Of a stretch of DNA of 7,796 nucleotides, positions 1 to 5,953 are shown one piece after another. A program made the position numbers and the translations under genes. How positions within the stretch are numbered: the first letter of the stretch is position 1; each line of letters opens with the position of its first letter. The stretch is from Rhodothermaceae bacterium. Its GTDB lineage: Bacteria; Bacteroidota; Rhodothermia; Rhodothermales; JAHEMB01. The notes under the pieces were generated by a model. The model was not told where the DNA came from. It was given only the letters and a program-made list of their open reading frames with translations, and searched no databases. The stretch is taken from positions 1-7,796 of the forward strand of contig JAHEMB010000138.1 in assembly GCA_024643915.1 (NCBI GenBank), read 5' to 3'.

Positions 1-131
1 TACTTCGTTCTTTGGGGCGACATTCCTCGGCCTTTCCCCAAAGAACGAAGAACTACAGTGAGCCGAAGGCGAACGTCCGAAGAACGAAAGTGAGCATAGC
101 GAACGTCCTACAGCGAACGCCGTGAGCGTCC
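1..131. repeat. Intergenic repeat module, copy A (hairpin plus degenerate repeat units)
   Basis: This module lies directly upstream of the permease gene and has two parts. The first is a perfect 15-bp inverted repeat, 3-17 paired with 36-50 (cttcgttctttgggg and its complement), with an 18-nt loop. The second is a run of degenerate units of the form AGYGARC-N6/8-GYGARCGTCC at about 57-78, 89-108 and 112-131. Bases 40-78 align without gaps to 2566-2604 (33 of 39 identical by eye), and 112-131 matches 2608-2627 at 19 of 20. Copy A has one extra unit (79-108). The module starts at the window edge, so its left limit is unknown. It is probably a dispersed intergenic element; its function is unknown. 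The long stem could fold in RNA or extrude as a cruciform, but no T-tract follows it on the plus strand, so I do not call it a terminator. Confidence 0.75.
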
Positions 132-141
132 AAAGAACAAA

Positions 142-2520
142 ATGCTAAGAAACTATCTCACCATCGCCCTGCGCAACCTCGTCCGCCGGCCGGGTTACAC
201 GCTCCTCAATGTGGGCGGGCTGGCCGTCGGGATTGGCTGCTGTGTGCTCATTCTGGTGGCGGTGCAGCACGAGCTGTCGTACGACCGCTTCCATCCCGGC
301 GCCGACCGGCTCTACCGCGTCGTGCAGGACGTGAGTTGGGGCGAGGGCATGGCGTGGGACTGGAGCACGCCGCTTCTGGCCGACCTCTTTACGGAGGAAT
401 TTCCCGAAGTGGAGGCAGCCGCCCGGTTCCATACCGTCAGCGTCCTCGTCGAAGCCGGCGCGGGGCCGGGGCGCTTCCAGGAAGAAGCGTTCGCCTTCGT
501 CGATCCGGGTTTCTTCGACCTCTTCGCCTTCCCCTTCGTTGCGGGCGACGCGGCTACGGCGCTGAAAGAGCCACAGACGGTGGTGCTGACAGCCTCGGCG
601 GCGGAGAAATACTTTGGCGACGCCGACCCGCTCGGCCAGACCCTCCGCCTCGACAACCGGCTGTCTCTCGAAATCACTGGCGTGGTGGCGGACCTGCCCT
701 CGAACTCCCATCTCGATTTCGACTTCGCCGCCTCTTTTGCCACGATGCCGGCGTGGTACCAGGCGACGGCGTTCGATAGCTGGTGGTGGCCGAAGCTGAC
801 GACCTACGTGCGCCTGAAAGAAGGCACAGCGGCATTCGACAAGGCGCGGCTGCAAGCGCTCGTGGCCCGCCACCGCGAGGCGCATTTCGCCGAGGCGATT
901 GTGCCGCGTTTGCAGCCGGTGACAGACATCCACCTCTACGGCAACCCCGGCGGCAACGCCATCCGCTTCGTCTATATTTTTTCCATCATTGCCGCCTTTA
1001 TTCTGCTTATCGCGTGCGTCAACTACATGAACCTGTCGACGGCGCGTTCGGCGCGACGGGCACGCGAGGTGGGGGTGCGGAAGGTGGCCGGGGCGCGGCG
1101 GCGGCAGCTCGTCGGGCAGTTCCTGGGCGAGTCCAGCCTGATCGTTCTCGTGGCGCTGGGCCTGGGGTTGATGGGCGCCGAGTTGCTCCTGCCGGCCTTC
1201 AACGCGCTCTCCGGAAACAATCTGAGCCTCGACCTGACCTCGCCCCGGCTGTGGGGCCTGATGGGCGGGCTGTGGGTGGGGGTGAGCCTGCTGGCCGGCA
1301 GCTACCCGGCCTTCTTCCTCTCTAAGTTCGCGCCCTCGGCCGTGCTGAAGGGCGCCGGGGCGCCGGGCGTGGGCGGGCGGCGGCTACGGCAGGGCCTCGT
1401 GGTGGCGCAGTTCGTCATCACCATCATCCTTCTCGCCGGCACCCTCATCGTTTACCAGCAGGTGGACTTCATGCGCTCCGCGTCGCTCGGCTTCGAGACG
1501 GAGCAGGTGGTGGCGGTGCCGTTGCGGGAAGGGCACGAGCAGTACCAGGCACTCAAGCAAGAACTCGGGCAACAGCCCGGCGTCGTCAGCGTCTCGGCGG
1601 CCAACTGGTATCCCGGCGTGGGCGGCGGCGCCATCTTCGCCACCTCCCTCAACGGCGAGGACCTCGACGCCGACCCCTTCATTGTCTTCACCGATCACGA
1701 TTTCTTCCGTACGCTCGGCATCAAGGTAACGGCAGGGCGGGCTTTCTCCGAAGAGCTCGTTTCGGACGCGGAGCAGGCGTTTCTCTTGAACGAGACGGCG
1801 GTGCGGCAGTACGGCCTGGATGCGCCGCTTGGCAAACGCCTCTCGCTTTTTGCGGCGGAGAACGGCGTGGTCTCGTTCCAGAAAGAGGGCGAGGTGGTGG
1901 GCGTCGTGCGCGACTTCCACATGACCGGCCTACAAACGCCGATTGTACCCGTGGCCCTCACCCTGACCCGGCAGCCGGTCTACCTGGGCTACGTCCTCGT
2001 GCGCCTCGCCCCCGGCGACCCGCGCCCGGCGCTCCGCGCGCTGAAAGCCGCCTGGAGCAGCCGCTTCCCCCACCGCCCTTTCGAAGCCACCTTCATCGAC
2101 GACCGCATCGAGACGCTGTACCAGCAGGAGGTGCAGTTCGGGCAGACGGTGGGCGCCCTCGCGGGGCTGGCCGTGCTGATCGCGTGCCTGGGGCTCTTCG
2201 GGCTGGCCGCGTTTACGGCGGAGCAGCGCACCAAAGAGATCGGCGTGCGGAAAGTGCTGGGGGCGAGTGTGCCTGGCCTCGTGGCCCTCCTTTCGAAAGA
2301 GTTCGTGCGCCTCGTGCTGGCGGCGACCCTCGTGGCCCTGCCCCTCGCTTACCTCGGCATGCAGCGCTGGCTCGACGACTTCGCCTACCGGATCGACGTG
2401 GGGGTGGGCACCTTCCTGCTGGCCGGCGCCCTCGTCCTCCTCGTGGCCCTGGCGACGGTCAGCTACCAGGCCGTCCGCGCCGCCCGCAAAGACCCCGTCG
2501 AGAGCCTACGCTATGAGTAG
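142..2520 (+). CDS. ABC transporter permease, FtsX/MacB-core type, two FtsX domains
   Basis: This 792-residue inner-membrane protein is the membrane part of a type VII (mechanotransmission) ABC transporter. The N-terminus (ALRNLVRRPGYTLLNVGG, about 9-26) and the first membrane helix (about 20-42) are typical of the long Bacteroidota permeases, which supports the ATG at 142; there is no Shine-Dalgarno sequence. In order: a periplasmic MacB-core-like domain (about 45-270); an FtsX domain (about 277-400) with EVGVRKVAGA at 309-318; a helix at about 415-440; a second periplasmic domain (about 445-660); and a second FtsX domain (about 669-785) with EIGVRKVLGA at 699-708. The two EhGhRK loops are the usual contacts to the ATPase. 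Internal duplication gives roughly eight helices, so one chain may do the work of two MacB-like half-permeases. The ATPase gene follows after 187 bases. Family members export peptides, antibiotics, lipids or lipoproteins; the substrate here cannot be read from sequence. Confidence 0.93.
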   Translation: MLRNYLTIALRNLVRRPGYTLLNVGGLAVGIGCCVLILVAVQHELSYDRFHPGADRLYRVVQDVSWGEGMAWDWSTPLLADLFTEEFPEVEAAARFHTVSVLVEAGAGPGRFQEEAFAFVDPGFFDLFAFPFVAGDAATALKEPQTVVLTASAAEKYFGDADPLGQTLRLDNRLSLEITGVVADLPSNSHLDFDFAASFATMPAWYQATAFDSWWWPKLTTYVRLKEGTAAFDKARLQALVARHREAHFAEAIVPRLQPVTDIHLYGNPGGNAIRFVYIFSIIAAFILLIACVNYMNLSTARSARRAREVGVRKVAGARRRQLVGQFLGESSLIVLVALGLGLMGAELLLPAFNALSGNNLSLDLTSPRLWGLMGGLWVGVSLLAGSYPAFFLSKFAPSAVLKGAGAPGVGGRRLRQGLVVAQFVITIILLAGTLIVYQQVDFMRSASLGFETEQVVAVPLREGHEQYQALKQELGQQPGVVSVSAANWYPGVGGGAIFATSLNGEDLDADPFIVFTDHDFFRTLGIKVTAGRAFSEELVSDAEQAFLLNETAVRQYGLDAPLGKRLSLFAAENGVVSFQKEGEVVGVVRDFHMTGLQTPIVPVALTLTRQPVYLGYVLVRLAPGDPRPALRALKAAWSSRFPHRPFEATFIDDRIETLYQQEVQFGQTVGALAGLAVLIACLGLFGLAAFTAEQRTKEIGVRKVLGASVPGLVALLSKEFVRLVLAATLVALPLAYLGMQRWLDDFAYRIDVGVGTFLLAGALVLLVALATVSYQAVRAARKDPVESLRYE

Positions 2521-2627
2521 TACTTCGTGCTTCGTTTTATGCGGTGGTACACACCTTCTTCTTCCGAAGAACGAAGTACGACAGCGAGCCGAAGGCGAGC
2601 GGCCCAAAGCGAACGCAGTGAGCGTCC
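2521..2627. repeat. Intergenic repeat module, copy B
   Basis: This is a diverged second copy of the element at 1-131. It begins at the base after the permease stop codon, with tacttcgt (2521-2528), the same octamer that opens the window. That octamer is complementary to acgaagta at 2571-2578, and inside it ttcttc-c-gaagaa (2559-2571) is a further short dyad. Bases 2566-2604 and 2608-2627 match 40-78 and 112-131 of copy A; the middle unit of copy A is missing. The gap between permease and ATPase (2521-2707) holds no other gene. The remaining bases, 2628-2707, show nothing I can name and no Shine-Dalgarno sequence for the ATPase. Confidence 0.7.
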
Positions 2628-2707
2628 GAACACCGCAACCCTACGGGGCCTCTTGCGTGAAACAAAAAGCCTCTCTTCAAGCCTCAACGAACCCCGGACC
2701 CTAGCTC

Positions 2708-3400
2708 ATGATCAAACTCCGCGAGATCACGAAATCTTACATGCACGGTTTTAGCCGCTCGTTCATCCTGCGGCGGGTGAGTTTGGACGTGGGCGAGGGC
2801 GAGTTTGTCTCGATCATGGGTCCGTCGGGCTCCGGCAAATCGACCCTCCTGCACATCATGGGGATGCTCGACGAGCCTTCGAGCGGCGAGTATTATTTCA
2901 ACGACGAGCCGGTGCATAAGCTCAGCGAGCGCCGCCGCACGGACCTCCACCGCCAGTACATTGGCTTCATCTTTCAGGCCTACCACCTCATCGACGACCT
3001 GACGGTTTATGAGAACCTGGAGACGCCCCTCCTTTACAAGAAGATCAAAGGCTCGGAGCGGAAGAGCATGGTGGCCGACCTGCTCGATCGCTTCAATATT
3101 GTCGCCAAGAAAGATCTCTTCCCCAGCCAGCTCTCGGGGGGGCAGCAGCAGCTCGTGGCCGTGGCGCGCGCGCTCATCATCAAGCCCCGCCTGATCCTCG
3201 CCGACGAGCCCACTGGCAACCTCCACTCCAGCCAGGGCGACGTCATCATGGACCTTCTCTGCCAACTTAACGAGGAGGACGGCGTGACGATTGTGCAGGT
3301 GACGCACAACGAGAAGTACGCCGGCTACGGCCACCGCGTCGTCCACCTGCTCGACGGGCGCGTGGAGCGCGAAGAAGAGGCGGTGCTGCGGGAGATGTAA
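2708..3400 (+). CDS. ABC transporter ATP-binding protein (MacB/LolD-like)
   Basis: This 230-residue cytoplasmic ATPase should dimerise and power the permease encoded upstream. Visible motifs: Walker A GPSGSGKST (38-46); Q-loop Gln in FIFQAYHLI (Q90); signature LSGGQ (142-146); Walker B LILADEP (162-168, catalytic E167); D-loop region GNLHS (170-174); and the switch His in VTHNE (H200). Length and order are those of the MacB/LolD/FtsE family, and the start MIKLREITKSY is normal for it. Two positions differ from the usual consensus. The Arg that normally follows LSGGQQQ is Leu149 (QQQLVAVARA), and the D-loop Asp of GNLD is His173. All catalytic residues are present, so I expect activity. From memory, similar variants occur in Bacteroidota homologues, which suggests a subfamily rather than decay. 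The protein has no membrane segment. The gene ends in a convergent gap rich in hairpins. Confidence 0.95.
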   Translation: MIKLREITKSYMHGFSRSFILRRVSLDVGEGEFVSIMGPSGSGKSTLLHIMGMLDEPSSGEYYFNDEPVHKLSERRRTDLHRQYIGFIFQAYHLIDDLTVYENLETPLLYKKIKGSERKSMVADLLDRFNIVAKKDLFPSQLSGGQQQLVAVARALIIKPRLILADEPTGNLHSSQGDVIMDLLCQLNEEDGVTIVQVTHNEKYAGYGHRVVHLLDGRVEREEEAVLREM

Positions 3401-3406
3401 GGGGAG

Positions 3407-3491
3407 GAAACGTGATGGGTGCTAACCTGAGTTGTTAGCACAGAGCACCCTCACCCCGATGGACTGAATCGGGGCAGGCTCCTCACGTTTC
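3407..3491. terminator. Putative bidirectional terminator: three-way-junction inverted repeats
   Basis: The 89-base gap between two convergent genes is almost wholly self-complementary. The outer stem gaaacgtga (3407-3415) pairs with tcacgtttc (3483-3491). It encloses hairpin 1, gtgctaac (3419-3426) with gttagcac (3434-3441), 7-nt loop, and hairpin 2, ccccgat (3454-3460) with atcgggg (3468-3474), 7-nt loop. An alternative pairing, gggtgct (3417-3423) with agcaccc (3444-3450), competes with hairpin 1. The outer stem just overlaps the regulator's stop codon. Position and symmetry fit a shared transcription end. Against a classical intrinsic terminator, neither strand shows a clear T-tract after a stem. 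It could instead be a structured 3' end or a small dispersed repeat. Confidence 0.5.
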
Positions 3492-4290
3492 ATGAAGACA
3501 GGTTAAAGACCCGGCGGCGTTGGGGGCTATAGGTGCGGCTGGAGTTGAGGCGCGTGCCGTTTTCGAGGACGAGCACGCAGTCGCCCGAACTCTGGGGCAG
3601 CATCTCGCGGACACGCTCGACGTTGACGATACGGGAGCGGTGGATGCGGAGGAACCGCCGGGGGTCCAGCTTCTCTTCCATCTCCGAGAGCGTCGCCCGG
3701 ACGAGGTGCGTTTTGGGGCCGACGTGGAGGGCCACGTAGTTGTCGGCGGCCTCGATCCAGTCCACCGCCTCGGCGTCGATAAAGGCGATCTTCCCCCCGT
3801 CCTTGCAGGCGATCCGCTCCAGGTACTCCGTCTCCGCCTCTGCCACGAGTGCGCGCGGCGTCGTACCCAGACGGGCGAGGAGCTGGTCGAGCCGGTCGTT
3901 GAGCGTCGAGACGGACGTCTCGTTGCGGATCTGTGTTTTGGCCTGGCTCAGGGCCTGCTGGAAGCGGCGGTTAGAGAACGGCTTGAGCAGGTAATCGACG
4001 GCGTGTACCTCGAAAGCCTGCACGGCGTAACGGTCGTAGGCCGTTACGAAAACGATGAAGGGCAGGGGCTCCACGGCCACGTTTTGCAACACCTCGAAGC
4101 CGCTCAGTTTGGGCATTTGCACGTCGAGGAAGACGAGGTCGAGGGATTGCGATTCGATAGCACGGAGGGCATCCCGGCCGTCGGCGCACTCGCCCACCAC
4201 CTCAATGTCCGGGTCCTTGTCGAGGAGGAGGCGCAGGCCCCGGCGCGCTTCGGCTTCGTTGTCGACGATCAGCGTGCGAATGCGGGCCAT
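3490..4290 (-). CDS. LytTR-family response regulator
   Basis: This 266-residue cytoplasmic transcription regulator is the output half of a two-component system. The receiver domain (about 4-120) has the acidic pair region D10/E12, phospho-acceptor D56 in VFLDVQMPKLSG, T83 in VTAYDRYA and K103 in LLKPF, all as expected for phosphorylation. A linker (about 120-155) leads to a LytTR DNA-binding domain (about 157-262), shown by YLERIACKDGGKIAFI, EAADNYVALH, the RFLRIHRSRIVNV segment (212-224) and the terminal NGTRLNSSRTY. LytTR domains bind as ten-strand beta folds to paired direct repeats; I found no convincing pair near this operon. The ATG lies inside the end of the kinase gene (22-base overlap), indicating translational coupling. 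The convergent ABC transporter is a possible target by position only. Length is normal for the AlgR/LytR class. Confidence 0.95.
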   Translation of the reverse strand: MARIRTLIVDNEAEARRGLRLLLDKDPDIEVVGECADGRDALRAIESQSLDLVFLDVQMPKLSGFEVLQNVAVEPLPFIVFVTAYDRYAVQAFEVHAVDYLLKPFSNRRFQQALSQAKTQIRNETSVSTLNDRLDQLLARLGTTPRALVAEAETEYLERIACKDGGKIAFIDAEAVDWIEAADNYVALHVGPKTHLVRATLSEMEEKLDPRRFLRIHRSRIVNVERVREMLPQSSGDCVLVLENGTRLNSSRTYSPQRRRVFNLSS

Positions 4291-5462
4291 TGTTTCTTCG
4301 TAAAGAGGGGCGATAGACGGGGGGCAGCCGGCTCCGAAAGGCGCGCAAATGCCTGCGACATCGCCGTTTCTGGGATGGCGTTGAAGGGGAAGGTGAGGGC
4401 GACGGTCGCGCCTTCTGCGGGGCCGCTCGATATTTTCATCTGATAGGCATGGTCGTAGAGCCGCTCAAGCCGCTGCTGCGTGTTCGAGAGACCGATGCCT
4501 CGGTTCGCCTCGAAGCCCCAGCCGGCAGGCAGCCCGATCCCATTGTCGCGCACCTGGAGGCGAAGGCCGGCGTCGTCGCGACGAGCCGATATTTTGAGGC
4601 GCCCGGCGCGCCCGGTTGGTTCGATGCCGTGCCGGATAGCGTTCTCGACGAGGGGCTGCAAAAGGAGGGCCGGGACGCGCGCCTTTAACACGTCCGGCGC
4701 TAAATCCAGGTCCAGCGTCAGCCGTCCGTCGAAACGAATCTGTTCGAGGGCGACATAGCTCCGGAGCAGGGCAATCTCTTCTTCGAGCGTCACCTCCTGG
4801 TCGCCCGCATGATCGAGCACGTACCGGAGCAACTCGCCCAGGCCGGCAAGCATCTCTACGGCGTCCTCCTCCCGCTGCTGCCGCACCAACATGGCGATGG
4901 TGTTGAGCGTGTTGAAGAGGAAGTGTGGGTGGAGTTGCATCTTGAGCGCGTGGAGATGCGCCTCGGCGAGTTGGGCCTGGAGGCGAGAGGCCAGCACCTC
5001 GCGCTCCCGGTAGCGGCGGTGATACGAGAACGCGTGCGCCACCGCCACCATCGCCATATACACGGCCGCGTCGAACGCCACGTAGCGCGAGAAGGCCGCC
5101 CGCAGGCCCTCGGCGAAACTGAAGAGTTCGCCGCTGAAGAGGGCCACGCCCGCCTGGGCGCCTACGTAGAACGAAGAAGAGAACACGCTCATCGCCACTG
5201 CCCCGACGAGGTGCAACGGGACGGAAAAGAACCACCGCTGGCGGTCTATGGGAAAGCGGCGGGCCAGCCACAGAATAATCATGGTGGTCGGCACCCACGT
5301 GTACCACGCCACCACACGCCACAACGCCCGCTCCACATCGAACGGCTCGCCATCGACGAGATGGACGAAGAACGCGGCCCCCAGGTTGACGAGGCTGACG
5401 AGCGTCCACAATCCAAAGATCAGCCAGCCGGTGCGCCGTTGCCGCCGTATCACATCTTGCAT
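4269..5462 (-). CDS. LytS/YehU-type sensor histidine kinase
   Basis: This 397-residue membrane kinase should phosphorylate the regulator encoded immediately downstream. The N-terminus carries about four membrane helices (roughly 13-36, 48-67, 77-99, 127-145) with little periplasmic sequence and no recognised ligand domain. A charged helix (about 148-175) leads to a His_kinase domain with QLHPHFLFNTLN (176-187; H180 is the probable phosphate site). The ATPase part has the N-box LLQPLVENAIRHG (N274), DNGIG (306-310) and RGIGLSN (321-327). After this fold comes a Pro/Ala-rich tail of about 35 residues, an extension whose coding end overlaps the regulator gene. I chose the ATG at 5462: it has a GAGGGGG tract six bases upstream. 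The longer frame begins with TTG at 5477 and would swallow that tract. The stimulus is unknown; members of this family sense peptides, antibiotics, pyruvate or envelope state. Confidence 0.93.
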   Translation of the reverse strand: MQDVIRRQRRTGWLIFGLWTLVSLVNLGAAFFVHLVDGEPFDVERALWRVVAWYTWVPTTMIILWLARRFPIDRQRWFFSVPLHLVGAVAMSVFSSSFYVGAQAGVALFSGELFSFAEGLRAAFSRYVAFDAAVYMAMVAVAHAFSYHRRYREREVLASRLQAQLAEAHLHALKMQLHPHFLFNTLNTIAMLVRQQREEDAVEMLAGLGELLRYVLDHAGDQEVTLEEEIALLRSYVALEQIRFDGRLTLDLDLAPDVLKARVPALLLQPLVENAIRHGIEPTGRAGRLKISARRDDAGLRLQVRDNGIGLPAGWGFEANRGIGLSNTQQRLERLYDHAYQMKISSGPAEGATVALTFPFNAIPETAMSQAFARLSEPAAPRLSPLFTKKQWPAFAR

Positions 5463-5479
5463 ACCGCGCCCCCTCAAGC

Positions 5480-5498
5480 GGTTGTTACTACATCAACC
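5480..5498. promoter_or_regulatory. Short dyad upstream of the kinase start, possible operator
   Basis: ggttg (5480-5484) and caacc (5494-5498) are separated by nine bases and lie 18 bases upstream of the chosen kinase ATG. The position would suit control of the kinase-regulator operon. The arms are only 5 bp, so chance is quite possible. On the minus strand tatagg (5504-5499) sits next to it and is weakly -10-like, but I see no matching upstream promoter element. Confidence 0.2.
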
Positions 5499-5576
5499 CT
5501 ATAGCGAGAGTTAATACGAGAAGGATGCGTTTCTCCCTCAAGAAAGATCCTAGCCCGCCTTTTTTAGGGGTGAACC

Positions 5577-5608
5577 GCACTTCAGAAGTGCTGAATGGTG
5601 GTAGCACT
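5577..5608. repeat. Two overlapping, mutually exclusive inverted repeats
   Basis: The perfect odd palindrome gcacttc-a-gaagtgc (5577-5591) shares its right arm with a second dyad, agtgct (5587-5592) pairing with agcact (5603-5608) over a 10-nt loop. Only one of the two can form at a time. The pair lies about 115 bases upstream of the kinase ATG and could be in its leader RNA if transcription starts further upstream. It may equally be part of a dispersed element. Confidence 0.45.
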
Positions 5609-5808
5609 CGAAACAAAGCAAAGAAAGGGAGGCCAAAGCGTTTCGCCGGTACGCGAAACGGGCGCATAGCCCCTGTTTTTACACGGCTGGCGGATGGGCG
5701 GGGGCGCTCCATCCCCGCGTATTTCGCCTCACGTGATGCGATCTTTATTATGACCCTGCATCATGCTGCCTACCTCTAGTGTGATGTGTGGCTAAGTGGT
5801 TCTGCATG

Positions 5809-5839
5809 GGCCCGGCGGCGTGTGGGGCGTCGTCGGGCC
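5809..5839. terminator. GC-rich hairpin downstream of the MFS gene, weak terminator candidate
   Basis: ggcccggcggcg (5809-5820) can pair with the complementary tract 5828-5839 over a 7-nt loop, 12 bp including two G-U pairs in plus-strand RNA. In minus-strand RNA, the direction of the MFS transcript, the same two positions become A-C mismatches. No T-tract follows on either strand. It lies 115 bases beyond the MFS stop codon. Confidence 0.25.
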
Positions 5840-5953
5840 GGTGCGTTTCCTGCGCTCCTTTGCTGACCGGCGGGCGACAGGCTGAGATGGGCGCTCGTTT
5901 TCGCTTTGCTCCTGGGCACGCGCGCTGTTTCCGATCTGCCTTGCCCGGTCCGC

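Larger units (their letters stand above)
5478..5953. other. 476-base intergenic region with several dyads, no convincing gene
   Basis: This gap lies between the start of the kinase and the end of the MFS gene, both on the minus strand, so it should hold the kinase promoter and any MFS terminator. Two small open frames (5525-5779 plus, 5488-5712 minus) overlap each other head-on. Neither has a recognisable domain or a good start context, and I do not call them. The dyad-dense part is 5577-5720: gcacttc-a-gaagtgc (5577-5591), agtgct/agcact (5587-5592 with 5603-5608), cgtttcgc/gcgaaacg (5639-5646 with 5653-5660), and gcgggg/ccccgc (5698-5703 with 5713-5718). A six-T run lies at 5560-5565. A GC-rich hairpin is at 5809-5839. 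Between about 5840 and 5953 I see nothing specific. Confidence 0.6.

Noticed and set aside
57..131. CRISPR-like array in the left repeat units
   Set aside because: Units are 20-30 bases with no regular unique spacers and only three copies. There are no cas genes nearby.
142..3400. A complete MacAB-TolC tripartite pump
   Set aside because: Only permease and ATPase are present. No HlyD/MacA adaptor or outer-membrane channel is in the window, so the name macB is not applied.
3520..4443. Plus-strand frame antisense to the response regulator
   Set aside because: The minus strand carries complete receiver and LytTR domains; this frame has none.
5522..5565. Hairpin followed by six T as a plus-strand intrinsic terminator
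   Set aside because: The stem (aggat with atcct, tttct with agaaa) is weak and interrupted, the T run is eight bases away, and there is no plus-strand gene upstream to terminate.
5488..5712. Minus-strand 74-codon open frame upstream of the kinase
   Set aside because: It has no recognisable domain, runs through the hairpin-rich segment, and overlaps an equally poor plus-strand frame. The shared dyads suggest repeat sequence read as protein.
5525..5779. Plus-strand 84-codon open frame
   Set aside because: It has low-complexity basic composition, no domain, no ribosome-binding context, and is antisense to the probable leader of the kinase operon.
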